64,000 nucleotides of DNA from contig CBDAQR010000003.1 in assembly GCA_965199055.1 (NCBI GenBank), positions 1,178,001 to 1,242,000 of the forward strand, in the 5' to 3' direction. The stretch comes from CBDAQR01 sp965199055. GTDB lineage: Bacteria > Pseudomonadota > Gammaproteobacteria > Pseudomonadales > Halieaceae. The notes beneath the pieces were generated by a model. The model worked only from the letters and a program-made list of their open reading frames with translations, had not been told where the DNA came from and made no database searches. The position numbers and the translations under genes were made by a program. This document shows, in pieces, positions 43,592 to 52,624 of the stretch; position 1 is the first letter of the stretch; every line of letters starts with the position of its first letter.

Positions 43592-45535
43592 ATGCGCATC
43601 AGGCATCAGCAACTTCTACTGCTACTGGGCATCGCGCTGGTACCCGTATTTATCTCAGGTTGGTACACGCTGCTCAAAGCCGATCAGGCCGCCGACTTTG
43701 TTGAAACGGAGACCCGCGAGCGCATGGTGGCCCGGGAACAGCACTACATGCTGGAGAAGGTCGCCGACATTGGAAATAGCCTGGAACTGGTCGCCTCTGC
43801 AACCGAAGGCTATCTGGAGCAACAACGAAATTTCATCACAGCGGTTCTGGCCGACGCCAAACCATATGACGGCGATGTCGTCATGAGTCACAAAGTGCCC
43901 TCACACCCGAGCGCGCAGGCAGACAAGCGATTCGACCGCTCAGTGGACAATCAGTCCAAGCACATTATGGTGTCGTTTGAGGAAGCGGCTTTTCGATTCG
44001 CAGACGAAAATTGCCGAGACTGCCTGCCGTTAGCCCGCCAACTGCTCGACACCACGGAGACCCTCAAGCAGATCCACGAGGGCACCGACGCCTACAGCCT
44101 TTGGCACTATCTGGGTCTGACAAACGGGCTTAGCATGGTCTACCCGGGCCACGGAGATTATCCGGCGGACTATGACCCGCGACAGCGACCCTGGTACCAA
44201 CAAGCAGAGCGCATGACAGACATCAGTTGGCGACCACTCGATATTGATGCGTCGACGGGTCAGCCTATTCTCACCGCCGTCGCACCGCTGCACGACTCCG
44301 CCGGTAATTTCCTCGGGGCGACAGCTATAGACTTACCCTTGCATCATCTACTCCATTTTGAGAGCAGCGCCGCACCGTGGCTTAACAATGCTCGGCTAGT
44401 TTTATTAGCCCGGACGGATACCAATGAGTGGGAGGTCGCGGCAATGAAAGAGCCCATGGCGATCTCCCAAGACTGGCGCAGCGATCGAGGCGGCTATCGG
44501 CTCTCGCAACTGAGCCAATCGCAACTGCTCCGCTTCGCCGAGCTCCAGCGTGGTGATGCACTGTTCCTGGATGAGCTGGAGCTATTTGGCGATAACTACC
44601 GCGCCGCGGTGACTGCGACAAACGCAGAGGGTGGCACGCTGCTTGCGCTGGTCTCTCCACACAGTGCCATCGAAGGTGCCATTAATCAGGCAGTGGCGGT
44701 TTTTGAGACCGAACGCAGACAGACTTACCGCAATTATCTTGTGGCCACCGCCGCGTTAATCCTATTAGTCATAGTGATTGCTTCCTATTTCTCGCGACGG
44801 GTGACGGACCCACTCGTGCGTATGAGCTATACCGCCAGCGAACTCGCCCAGGGCAATCTGCAGACTCGCACCGGCATCAGCCGACAGGACGAAATTGGCG
44901 ATTTGTCGGCCAGCATTGATCACATGGCCGACAACATAGAGCAACTGCAGTTGGAGCAGGAGAAAGCCTATCGCGACATGATCACCTCACTACACCGCGC
45001 GCTGGAAAAGAAAGACTCCTACACCGCGGGATACTCCGGCCGCGTCACTCGCTATGCCATGAAGATCGGTGAGCGTGTCGGGTTGGACAAGGAGACGCTG
45101 GAGATATTGCACTTTGGCTCCCTGACTCACGATCTGGGGAAGATCGGGATTCCGGACGCGGTACTCAACAAACCCGGACCATTGAACGATTAAGAGTTCG
45201 AGATCATGAAGCAGCATCCCACCTTCTCAAAAAGTATTATGAAGCCCTTGGTACGTTTTGAAGAATACGCCGAGATTGCGGGCTCGCATCACGAGCACTG
45301 GAACGGCAAAGGCTACCCCGAAGGCATTGCCGGCGAGGATATTCACCTGCTGGCACGCATCGTTGCGATTGCCGATGCGTGGGATGCTATGGTGGGTGAC
45401 CGGGTGTACCGCAAGGGCATGCCAGTGCAGACCGCACTCGATATTCTGGATCGCGAAAAAGATGACGGCCAGTTTGATCCGCAGCTCATACGCGTGTTTA
45501 TCGATCTGATCCGCGAAGAACAAACGGGAGTCTGA
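43592..45535 (+). pseudogene. HD-GYP phosphodiesterase sensor with in-frame TAA
   Basis: Transmembrane sensor expected to degrade cyclic-di-GMP. It has a membrane segment (~7-25), a periplasmic dCache-like domain (P-R-Q-R-P-W-Y-Q-Q-A near 200), a second membrane segment (~378-397), HAMP (~398-452) and HD-GYP (~465-640). The HD pair is His513-Asp514. Codon 534, just after G-P-L-N-D, is TAA at 45191-45193. The frame then continues E-F-E-I-M-K-Q-H-P with H-H-E-H-W-N-G-K-G-Y-P-E-G to 45535. In relatives this position is usually Glu, so a single GAA-to-TAA change explains it. The truncated product would keep HD but lose the GYP part. Real nonsense mutation or sequencing error are both open. Confidence 0.88.
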
Positions 45536-45538
45536 TTC

Positions 45539-48217
45539 CTAACGTGCCATCGGGTCGATCTTGTCTGATTCGATCTGCAGCGACGCCAGCTGTTTCTTTA
45601 GATTGGTTTTACTGAGTGTGCCCTCACGATGAAGGCCCACTAACGCCGAGTGCACGATGTGGCGCTCGCAGATCTCGAAGTGATCACGCAGATCGGGACG
45701 AGACTCACTCAGCCCAAAACCATCGGTTCCGAGGCTGGTAAAGTTGGCGGGCATCCAACGCGCAATACCATTGGGTAGCGCCTTCATGTAGTCGCTCACC
45801 GCCACGACCGGGCCCGCCTCGCTAGCAAACAGCCGCTGTATATATGGCACGCTGGGCTCTTCCAGGGGATGCAGTCGATTGTGCCGCTCACAGGCCTCAG
45901 CCTGGCGTGCGAGCTCGGTGTATGAGGTCACACTCCACAGATGCGCCGCATAGCCCAGTGCCTCCAGTTTCTCAGCGGCGCGAATCGCCTGCTGCATGAT
46001 CGGGCCGCTGGCCATCAGGTGAATCGGGTCGCCTTTCACATCGCTGCGGCGCCAGTTATAAGCACCAGCCAGAATTCCCTCTTCAATGCCTTCCCCTTGC
46101 GGAATAGCGGGCATGACGTGGTTTTCGTTGTAAACCGTGATGTAGTAGAAGATCCTTTCCTGCGCCTCATACATACGGTATATCCCGTCACGCACGATTA
46201 CGGCCAGCTCGTAGGAGAAAGCAGGATCGTAGGCCTTTAGATTAGGAACCGTCGAAGCCAGTACGTGAGAATGGCCATCCTCGTGCTGCAAACCCTCGCC
46301 ATTGAGAGTGGTGCGACCGGCAGTACCACCCAACAGGAAACCGCGACACATCATATCGGCACAGGACCAGATCATGTCGCCAACACGCTGAAAGCCGAAC
46401 ATGGAATAGAAGATATAGAACGGAATCGTCGGCACACCGTGCACCGCGTACGCTGTGCCGGCGGCCTGGAAGGAGGCCATCGCCCCGGTTTCGCAGATCC
46501 CTTCCTGCAGTATCTGCCCGTCAATCGCTTCCCGGTAGGACATCAGGCTATCGGCATCGACTGGCGTGTAATTCTGGCCCTCGGAGGAGTAAATCCCCGC
46601 GACCTTGAATAAACCATCCATGCCAAAGGTACGCGCTTCATCCGGCACGATCGGCACCACCAGGTCACCGATGTTTTCGTCTTTCATCAGCTGACCCAAC
46701 ATCCGCACCATTGCCATGGTGGTCGATGCCTCTCGATCACCAGAACCTTCCAGAAATGATTTAAACGCAGCTAACTCTGGGGTTTTCACCGCGGGACACT
46801 CCACCCGTCGCTCGGGTAGGTAGCCGCCGAGGTTCTTACGCCGGGACTGCAGATACAGCATTTCTTCAGAGTCATCCGCAGGTCGATAGAAGGCGGCTTG
46901 CTTAATCGCCTCATCATCCAGGGGAATGCCGTAATCACGTGCCAGTTGCAGACGCTCGTCTTCGTTCAGGTTTTTCTTCTGGTGCGCCGTATTGCGACCC
47001 TGGGCCGAGTCACCCATCGCGTCACCCTTCACGGTCTTGATCAGGATCACCGTTGGCTTGTCGCTGGGTTCAAGCGCGCGCTGATAGGCAGCAAAAATTT
47101 TCTTCGGATCCTGACCGCCGCGCTTGATCTCACGCACCTCCTCGTCGGTAAGCGAGTTCATCATGCGCTCGAGTTCGGGATCGCCATGAACCCAATGCTC
47201 GCGCTGTGCATCACCCGGCATGATGGAGTAACGCTGGTAGTCGCCGTCGACACACTCTTCCATGCGGTGACGCAGAATGCCCTTGTCGTCCTGGGCCAGC
47301 AGGCCGTCCCAGCCGCTACCCCAGATCACCTTGATCACATTCCAGTCGGCGCCTCGGAAGCTACGCTCCAACTCCTGAATGATCTTAACGTTGCCGCGCA
47401 CCGGCCCATCGAGACGCTGCAGATTGCAGTTCACCACCAGCACCAGGTTGTCGAGTTTTTCGCGGGCAGCAATATTAATAGTGCCCATGACTTCGGGTTC
47501 GTCCGATTCGCCGTCGCCGATGTAGCACCAGATCTTGCCCCCGTTCTTTGGTTTAAGTCCGCGGTTCTCCAGGTACTTGGCAAATCGAGCCTGGTAGATG
47601 GCACCGGGCGTGGACAAGCCCATTGAGGCATTGGGCATCTGCCAAAAATCGGGCATAGAGCGCGGGTGTGGATAGGAACACAAGCCCCCTTCTGGCTTCA
47701 GTTCGCGGCGGAAGTTGCGCAGCTGCGCTTCGCTCAGCCTGCCTTCCAGAAACGCCCGCGCGTAGATGCCGGGCGCCGCATGGGGCTGTGGCAATACCAT
47801 GTCACCGCCATAGGAGTCGGTGGCGCCACGGAAGCAGTGTTGAAAGCCCACCTCGAGCATGGTGGCCGCCGACGCGTAGGTCGCAATGTGGCCACCGACG
47901 CCGGTACCCTCATCCGCCGCCTGCAACACCATCGCCATCGCGTTCCAGCGAATGATGTTCTCGATGCGCTTCTCCAACTCGATATCGCCCGGATAGGCTG
48001 GCTGCTCCGAGGGGGGAATGGTGTTCACGTAGGGCGTATTGAGCGTGGCCTCGCTCAGCGGTATGCCCCGGGTCAAAACGTGGTTCTGTAAGGCACGCAA
48101 AATCTCGCGCACCCCCGACTCCCCGTACTCGCGGTAGATATTATCCAGCGCATCAATCCACTCCTCGCGGTCATCGGCGAGTTCATCGATAAAGGTAGGT
48201 ATGGGGTGTACAGACAT
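45539..48217 (-). CDS. aceE: Pyruvate dehydrogenase E1 component, homodimeric
   Basis: Thiamine-diphosphate-dependent E1 of the pyruvate dehydrogenase complex, 892 residues from ATG 48217 (E. coli 887). The frame is open to 48370, but only 48217 begins with the conserved leader (F-I-D-E-L-A-D-D-R-E-E-W). The ThDP motif is G-D-G-E-S-D-E-P-E with V-N-C-N-L-Q-R-L-D-G-P-V. Other marks are R-N-T-A-H-Q-K-K and R-T-T-L-N-G-E-G-L-Q-H-E-D-G-H-S. It makes acetyl-CoA from pyruvate with E2 and E3. No aceF or lpd lies beside it, which is unusual: downstream is the convergent HD-GYP gene. Confidence 0.96.
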   Translation of the reverse strand: MSVHPIPTFIDELADDREEWIDALDNIYREYGESGVREILRALQNHVLTRGIPLSEATLNTPYVNTIPPSEQPAYPGDIELEKRIENIIRWNAMAMVLQAADEGTGVGGHIATYASAATMLEVGFQHCFRGATDSYGGDMVLPQPHAAPGIYARAFLEGRLSEAQLRNFRRELKPEGGLCSYPHPRSMPDFWQMPNASMGLSTPGAIYQARFAKYLENRGLKPKNGGKIWCYIGDGESDEPEVMGTINIAAREKLDNLVLVVNCNLQRLDGPVRGNVKIIQELERSFRGADWNVIKVIWGSGWDGLLAQDDKGILRHRMEECVDGDYQRYSIMPGDAQREHWVHGDPELERMMNSLTDEEVREIKRGGQDPKKIFAAYQRALEPSDKPTVILIKTVKGDAMGDSAQGRNTAHQKKNLNEDERLQLARDYGIPLDDEAIKQAAFYRPADDSEEMLYLQSRRKNLGGYLPERRVECPAVKTPELAAFKSFLEGSGDREASTTMAMVRMLGQLMKDENIGDLVVPIVPDEARTFGMDGLFKVAGIYSSEGQNYTPVDADSLMSYREAIDGQILQEGICETGAMASFQAAGTAYAVHGVPTIPFYIFYSMFGFQRVGDMIWSCADMMCRGFLLGGTAGRTTLNGEGLQHEDGHSHVLASTVPNLKAYDPAFSYELAVIVRDGIYRMYEAQERIFYYITVYNENHVMPAIPQGEGIEEGILAGAYNWRRSDVKGDPIHLMASGPIMQQAIRAAEKLEALGYAAHLWSVTSYTELARQAEACERHNRLHPLEEPSVPYIQRLFASEAGPVVAVSDYMKALPNGIARWMPANFTSLGTDGFGLSESRPDLRDHFEICERHIVHSALVGLHREGTLSKTNLKKQLASLQIESDKIDPMAR

Positions 48218-48333
48218 GACAAAACCGGGTGCTTTCAAAGACTTAGAGTATACGCCCTTGCCCCGATGTCGGATTGCAAATACACCTGCGGCACCCACTC
48301 TATAAGCAATATTAATTAATAATAGTCGAAATA

Positions 48334-48352
48334 ATTGGCATATAATGCCAAT
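48334..48352. promoter_or_regulatory. Long inverted repeat over a -10 box
   Basis: ATTGGCATATAATGCCAAT has 8-bp perfect arms around a 3-nt centre and contains TATAAT (48341-48346), a fitting -10 for the rightward gene at 48373. It lies between that gene and aceE. A repressor or Lrp/PdhR-like control site is inferred. Confidence 0.5.
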
Positions 48353-48372
48353 AAGACTTAATGGAGGCACTT

Positions 48373-48939
48373 ATGCAAAACGGCTCTAGACAAGCCTGCT
48401 GCCTGCTACTCCTCGGTTTAACCCTGCTTTGTGGACAGGCCACTGCGACCGAGCGCGAGCAACTCGAGCGCCTCGCTAGAGAATACATCGGCACGCTGGA
48501 TAAAGACCTGCAGCAGCAGGCAAGCTTTTACGGCAATCGCACGCGTTTCACCGATCCAACATCAGCCCTGTTCGGTGAACCCTGGGATATCACCGGGGGG
48601 GATAACATTGTCAGTTTCTTTCGTGAAGCGGCGGCGGACTCCGGGACACTGGCTGCCGACTACCGCATCGACGCGCTGCTGGTCGAGCCGCCCTTTGTCA
48701 TCGCCCACACCACAGCCACTGTCAGTTCCTGTGGCGTCGGCCTCGGCTTTCCAACGCGAGTGGTGACCGGCGATATTCAGTTGGCGATGGTGCTGAAGTT
48801 TGAAGGCAACACAATCACCGAGCGAACTGATTACGCTGGCTACAGCGCGGCATTTGAGTTCTTAGAAGCCGCAAAGACCGAGCTCGCTACAGCGGTGGAT
48901 GATCCACGCTGCACTGCAAGTGCCCAGGAGGCGAAATAG
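48373..48939 (+). CDS. Exported SnoaL/NTF2-like protein of unknown function
   Basis: A 188-residue protein from ATG 48373, chosen because GGAGG lies 5 nt upstream (ATG 48361 overlaps that site). A signal peptide (C-C-L-L-L-L-G-L-T-L-L) is cut near A-T-A. The body (R-E-Y-I-G-T-L-D-K-D-L-Q-Q-Q-A-S-F-Y, then D-P-T-S and F-F-R-E-A) fits the NTF2/SnoaL-like fold and suggests a small ligand-binding or enzyme domain in the periplasm. I do not recognise a named family. The Lrp-type regulator begins 1 nt after its stop, so both share a transcript. Confidence 0.7.
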   Translation: MQNGSRQACCLLLLGLTLLCGQATATEREQLERLAREYIGTLDKDLQQQASFYGNRTRFTDPTSALFGEPWDITGGDNIVSFFREAAADSGTLAADYRIDALLVEPPFVIAHTTATVSSCGVGLGFPTRVVTGDIQLAMVLKFEGNTITERTDYAGYSAAFEFLEAAKTELATAVDDPRCTASAQEAK

Positions 48940-48940
48940 T

Positions 48941-49306
48941 ATGCAGCTTGATCGCACCGATTACCGCATTCTCCATCACATCCAGAACAATGCCCGCATC
49001 AGCAATGTCGAACTCGCGGAGGCGGTAGGTCTCTCACCCTCCCCCTGTCTGCGAAGGGTTAAAGCACTGGAAGAAGCCGGTGTCATCAGACGCTATGCGG
49101 GTATTGTTGACCCAGGCGCTGTCGGCCTGCCCATCTCAATCTTCGTGAACGTATCGCTGGAGCGACAGGAACGCAGTCAGCTGGAGGATTTCGAGGAGCG
49201 CATCCGCTCCTATCCTGAAGTCATGGAATGCTACCTCATGACTGGCACCAGCGATTACCTGGTGCGCATTGTCGTACCCGACCTTGTGTCTCTCTCGATG
49301 TACTGA
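48941..49306 (+). pseudogene. Lrp/AsnC-family regulator, C-terminus lost
   Basis: Feast/famine regulator. The N-terminal HTH is complete (L-D-R-T-D-Y-R-I-L-H-H-I-Q, then A-E-A-V-G-L-S-P-S-P-C-L-R-R-V) and the RAM ligand-binding domain begins (G-L-P-I-S-I-F-V-N-V, Y-P-E-V-M-E-C-Y-L-M-T-G-T-S-D-Y-L-V-R-I). The frame stops after V-S-L-S-M-Y at 49306, giving 121 residues against the usual ~150. The missing ~30 residues include the last strand and helix of the RAM domain. The break coincides with the left side of an IS110-family element. The protein may still bind DNA but its effector response is likely lost. Confidence 0.85.
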
Positions 49307-49309
49307 TTA

Positions 49310-49475
49310 GCTATTAGTACATCAGGTAAGGTGGTGAGTCTGTTCCCGCCCTGAGGTCTTCGAACCTGCCCTGTAGATCAGACCCCACCTCGCAATTACC
49401 TTTAAAACTGGATGGTATCCAAGCCCTCGCCCGTTGGCGATGAGGCTGCACATACAAGGTAAGTGGAGAGGAAAT
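49310..49475 (+). ncRNA. Candidate bridge-RNA region of the IS110 element
   Basis: IS110 elements with a long non-coding left end encode a bridge RNA there that pairs with target and donor DNA (established for IS621-type members). Here 166 nt precede the transposase and only ~30 follow it, matching that arrangement. A strong hairpin lies at 49423-49446 (arms around the loop CGTT), and an ATGTACT/AGTACAT inverted repeat at 49302-49322. Expression is not shown by sequence. Confidence 0.35.
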
Positions 49476-50459
49476 ATGGCTATTATCGGCATTGATGTCA
49501 GTAAGGCAAAACTGGACACCCTGTGGATCCGGGACATTGAGACCATGAAGGTCAAAAGCAAAGTCCAGCCCAATACGCCCCAGGGCCACCAGGCTCTATT
49601 GAGTTGGGCGACCAAACAAACCGGCGAAGCGATTGATGAACTGCGCTTCGTGATGGAGGCCACGGGTGTGTACCACGAACGATTGGCCTACTGGCTGCAC
49701 GAGGCAGGTGCAAAGGTCTCGGTGGTCAACCCGGCTCGGATCCACGATTACGGCAAGAGCCTGGGCGTTCAATCAAAGAACGACAAGAAAGACAGCGTGG
49801 TCATTGCTCGCTATGGAGTCACCCAGTTGCCAGAGCTGTGGGAGCCGGAGGCCCCTGAGATCCGCCAGCTCAAAGCCCTGATTGCCCGTTGTGATGCGGT
49901 CAAGGAGGATATCCAGCGTGAAGTGAACCGGCTGGAGAAGGCGGTTGCCAGCGGAGCCTCGACCCAGGTGCAGGTTTCGATTGAGAAGGTTCAGGCCCAG
50001 TTAGAGGACGAGAAGGCACGCCTGGAGTCCCTGATCGATGATCACATCGACAACTATCCGGATCTAAAGCAGGACCGGGAGTTGCTGGAGAGCATTCCAG
50101 GTGTGGGTCCGACCATCTCGCAACAAATGGTCGCGGTGTTGCGCAGCCGGTCGTTCAAACAAGCATCACAGGCTGCAGCTTTCCTGGGCTTGATCCCGAT
50201 TGAACGCCAGTCAGGCAGTAGCGTCTGCAGTCCGCCCAGGCTCTCCAAGCGAGGAGATGCCCAGGTGCGGAGGAAGCTCTACATGGCTGCTGTCACAGCG
50301 ATTAAGCACAACCCGGATATCCGACGGCAGTACGAGCGATTGTTGAGGAACGGTAAGACAAAAATGTCAGCGCTGGGTGCGGCGATGCGCAAGTTAGTGC
50401 ACATCTGTTTTGGGGTGTTGAAACACCAGACACCCTATGAACCTCAACTAGCCTGCTAG
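49476..50459 (+). CDS. IS110-family transposase (DEDD recombinase)
   Basis: A 327-residue IS110 transposase. The N-terminal DEDD (RuvC-like) domain starts I-I-G-I-D-V-S-K with Asp7, followed by M-E-A-T-G-V-Y-H and K-N-D-K-K-D-S. A coiled coil spans ~140-190. The C-terminal Transposase_20 domain carries the helix-hairpin-helix-like I-P-G-V-G-P-T-I-S and the late serine region (S-G-S-S-V-C-S, S-K-R-G-D). ATG 49476 has a GGAGAGG ribosome site; 49434 would add 14 unlikely residues. The gene looks intact. Confidence 0.93.
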   Translation: MAIIGIDVSKAKLDTLWIRDIETMKVKSKVQPNTPQGHQALLSWATKQTGEAIDELRFVMEATGVYHERLAYWLHEAGAKVSVVNPARIHDYGKSLGVQSKNDKKDSVVIARYGVTQLPELWEPEAPEIRQLKALIARCDAVKEDIQREVNRLEKAVASGASTQVQVSIEKVQAQLEDEKARLESLIDDHIDNYPDLKQDRELLESIPGVGPTISQQMVAVLRSRSFKQASQAAAFLGLIPIERQSGSSVCSPPRLSKRGDAQVRRKLYMAAVTAIKHNPDIRRQYERLLRNGKTKMSALGAAMRKLVHICFGVLKHQTPYEPQLAC

Positions 50460-50478
50460 GCCAGTTGAGGTAAAGTGA

Positions 50479-51294
50479 GGGAGATGGTATCTACTGGGTA
50501 TGGATTTCGCCGGGGTGGTCGAGCAGGTTGGCGCTGGCGTACAGGGCTTCGAACCTGGTGACGAAGTCTACGGCTGCGCCGGCGGTCTCGCCGATTTACC
50601 TGGTGCGCTTGCAGAATACATCGCGGCGGATGCGCGCCTCATTGCCCACAAGCCCCGGTCTCTATCTATGCGTGAGGCAGCCGCCATACCGCTGGTAGGT
50701 ATCACGGCCTACGAAGGACTGACACGCGCCAACGTGGGCAGCGGTCAGAAGGTGTTGGTACACGGCGGTGCCGGTGGTGTCGGCCATATCGCAGTGCAAT
50801 TGGCACAGCACCTGGGCGCAGAAGTGTACGCCACCGGCAGTGGCGAAAGCTCACTTCGCACGATCGAAAGTTACGGCGCTACCGCAATTGATTACCGTGA
50901 AAGCAGCGTCGCAGACTATGTCGCTGAGCACACCCACGGCGCTGGTTTCGACGTGGTTTACGATTCGGTGGGCGGCGCCAATATGGTGAACTCGTTTGAG
51001 GCCGCGGCTCTCAATGCCCAGGTGGTCACCACGGTGTCGACGGTGGAACTCGATCTGACACCCGCTCATTTCAAGGGTTTGTCTGTTCACGTGGTCTTCA
51101 TGCTTATTCCAATGCTGCACGATTACAAACGTGAAGCGCATGCCCAGATTCTGAAGAGGCTGGCAGAAATCGTGGACGCCGGCGCGCTAAAACCGCTGGT
51201 GGACGAGACGCACTTCCCGCTGGAGCAGGTCGGCGATGCGCACGCCCTACTCAGCAGTGGCAGGGCGGTAGGAAAAGTCGTCGTGGAAATCTAG
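50479..51294 (+). pseudogene. Quinone oxidoreductase / zinc-independent MDR, N-terminus lost
   Basis: Medium-chain dehydrogenase/reductase of the NADPH:quinone oxidoreductase group. What remains is the end of the GroES-like domain (L-L-G-M-D-F-A-G-V-V-E-Q-V-G-A-G-V, G-D-E-V-Y-G) and the whole Rossmann domain with V-H-G-G-A-G-G-V-G (residues 87-95 from ATG 50500) and Y-D-S-V-G-G. About 55-60 residues that normally precede L-G-M-D are missing; upstream sequence belongs to the IS110 element. An ATG at 50500 could start a 264-residue fragment, but without the N-terminal substrate-binding strands it is unlikely to be active. It is convergent with the MFS gene (1 nt apart). Confidence 0.85.
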
Positions 51295-51295
51295 A

Positions 51296-52576
51296 TCAAG
51301 CTGCCTGTCTGCGATCATACAACCAGATCGCGCCGAACACGGGCAGCAACAAGAGCGGGACAACGGCCACCGCCTGAAAGGACTCCACCGAGGCGAAACG
51401 AATAACATCGTCCAGTTCCGGTCCGCTCAGGGTGGCCAAACGCTCGACTCCTCCGGCCGCTTCAGCCTTGGCCGAGTCGAATATGCCTCCCATGATGGGC
51501 AGCACGAACTGGATGGCCATGCCGCCGGCGAAGCCCATAAGGCCCATCGCCAACGCACCGCCACGCGGAAACCGCACCGAGGCAATGGCCAGCATCGTAG
51601 GCCAGACGAAACAAATGCCGGCACCCCATATGGTTGCGGCAGCAAAAGCCAACAATGGTGTTGTCGCCAGGCTTAGTAGATAAAGCCCAATTCCCGCGGC
51701 CAGGCAGCCCACAAATAGTAAGCCAACCGAGGAAATGCGCTCCACAATCGGCCCGGCGAAGTGCCGACCGACAAACATCAGCGCGCTCACATAGACGAGC
51801 AGCAGAATGCCCTGCATGCCCACGATATTCGACAGCGAGATATTCACCCACTGGCCCGGTGCGAGTTCAGTGGTCGCCGTAAGAAACATGCAGCACCAGA
51901 ACACCCAGAACAGCGGACGCTTCACCAATTCCTGCAACATTTCGCCGTAAGTCACGCCTTCGGCAACACGCTCTGTCACCGGGAATTCGCTGCGCCACAC
52001 CATCCAGGCCATGACAATAGCGGGAACCGCCAGAATGAAAACATTGACCTGCCAGGCGATACCCATGGAACTAATCGCCACGCCCATGAGCCCGCCCACC
52101 ACAATACCCGCCGGCCACCAGGCATGGAGGATGTTCAGGCGATGCGTCTTTTCCTCTGGGTACAGCGCAGCCACCATGGGGTTCGACGCCGCCTCAACGG
52201 CCCCCCAGCCCAGTCCGGTCAAAAGCAAGCTAATCAACACCAGGTTTTCGACCATTCCGCCAACCGGCATTAAAGAGGCCGCCAGCAAGCCCATTGAACC
52301 CAGCAAGTAACCCATCGCCGAGAGAAACAACATACGCTTCATGCCCACCAGGTCGACCAGGGCACTGCCAAACAGCAGCGTCAGAGCAAACCCGGTAAAA
52401 GTCATGCCCAGGGCTTCGCCCACCATCGCCGCGGAATTCGCGAGATCAATCTGGTCGTAAATGTCCGCCTGCAGGTCAGGCGCGATGTTGGCGCGAACGG
52501 CGAATCCCAAGCCGATCATGAAGATCGAAAGGTTGCCAACGTAGTAGAGGCGCTTGCGGTCGATATGGTCGTTCAT
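51296..52576 (-). CDS. MFS transporter, sugar type
   Basis: Inner-membrane permease of 426 residues with 12 predicted helices. It resembles the fucose/hexose:H+ symporter branch of the major facilitator superfamily (G-M-T-F-T-G-F-A-L-T-L-L-F-G in the first half; the loop D-L-V-G-M-K-R equals motif A, and W-W-P-A-G-I-V-V-G-G-L lies mid-protein). It is the third gene of a leftward operon with a Gfo/Idh dehydrogenase and a sugar-phosphate-isomerase-like protein, so a sugar or cyclitol is the likely cargo. A LacI-type palindrome lies upstream of the operon. Confidence 0.88.
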   Translation of the reverse strand: MNDHIDRKRLYYVGNLSIFMIGLGFAVRANIAPDLQADIYDQIDLANSAAMVGEALGMTFTGFALTLLFGSALVDLVGMKRMLFLSAMGYLLGSMGLLAASLMPVGGMVENLVLISLLLTGLGWGAVEAASNPMVAALYPEEKTHRLNILHAWWPAGIVVGGLMGVAISSMGIAWQVNVFILAVPAIVMAWMVWRSEFPVTERVAEGVTYGEMLQELVKRPLFWVFWCCMFLTATTELAPGQWVNISLSNIVGMQGILLLVYVSALMFVGRHFAGPIVERISSVGLLFVGCLAAGIGLYLLSLATTPLLAFAAATIWGAGICFVWPTMLAIASVRFPRGGALAMGLMGFAGGMAIQFVLPIMGGIFDSAKAEAAGGVERLATLSGPELDDVIRFASVESFQAVAVVPLLLLPVFGAIWLYDRRQAA

Positions 52577-52624
52577 GGCGTATGCTCTTTATGCTTATTG
52601 TTTGAGTCGAACGTTGTTTGTCGG

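Larger units (their letters stand above)
49307..50490 (+). mobile_element. IS110-family insertion sequence (ends approximate)
   Basis: Element inferred from an intact IS110 transposase and from host genes truncated on both sides. The borders are not sharp because this family lacks clear terminal repeats. The 9-mer GATGGTATC occurs at 49411-49419 and again at 50483-50491 and could mark the true ends. If so, ~100 bp left of it are leftover non-coding DNA. The left host gene (Lrp) and right host gene (quinone reductase) are different genes, so DNA between them has been lost. Confidence 0.75.

Noticed and set aside
46898..47626. Forward open frame of 242 codons
   Set aside because: Antisense to aceE.
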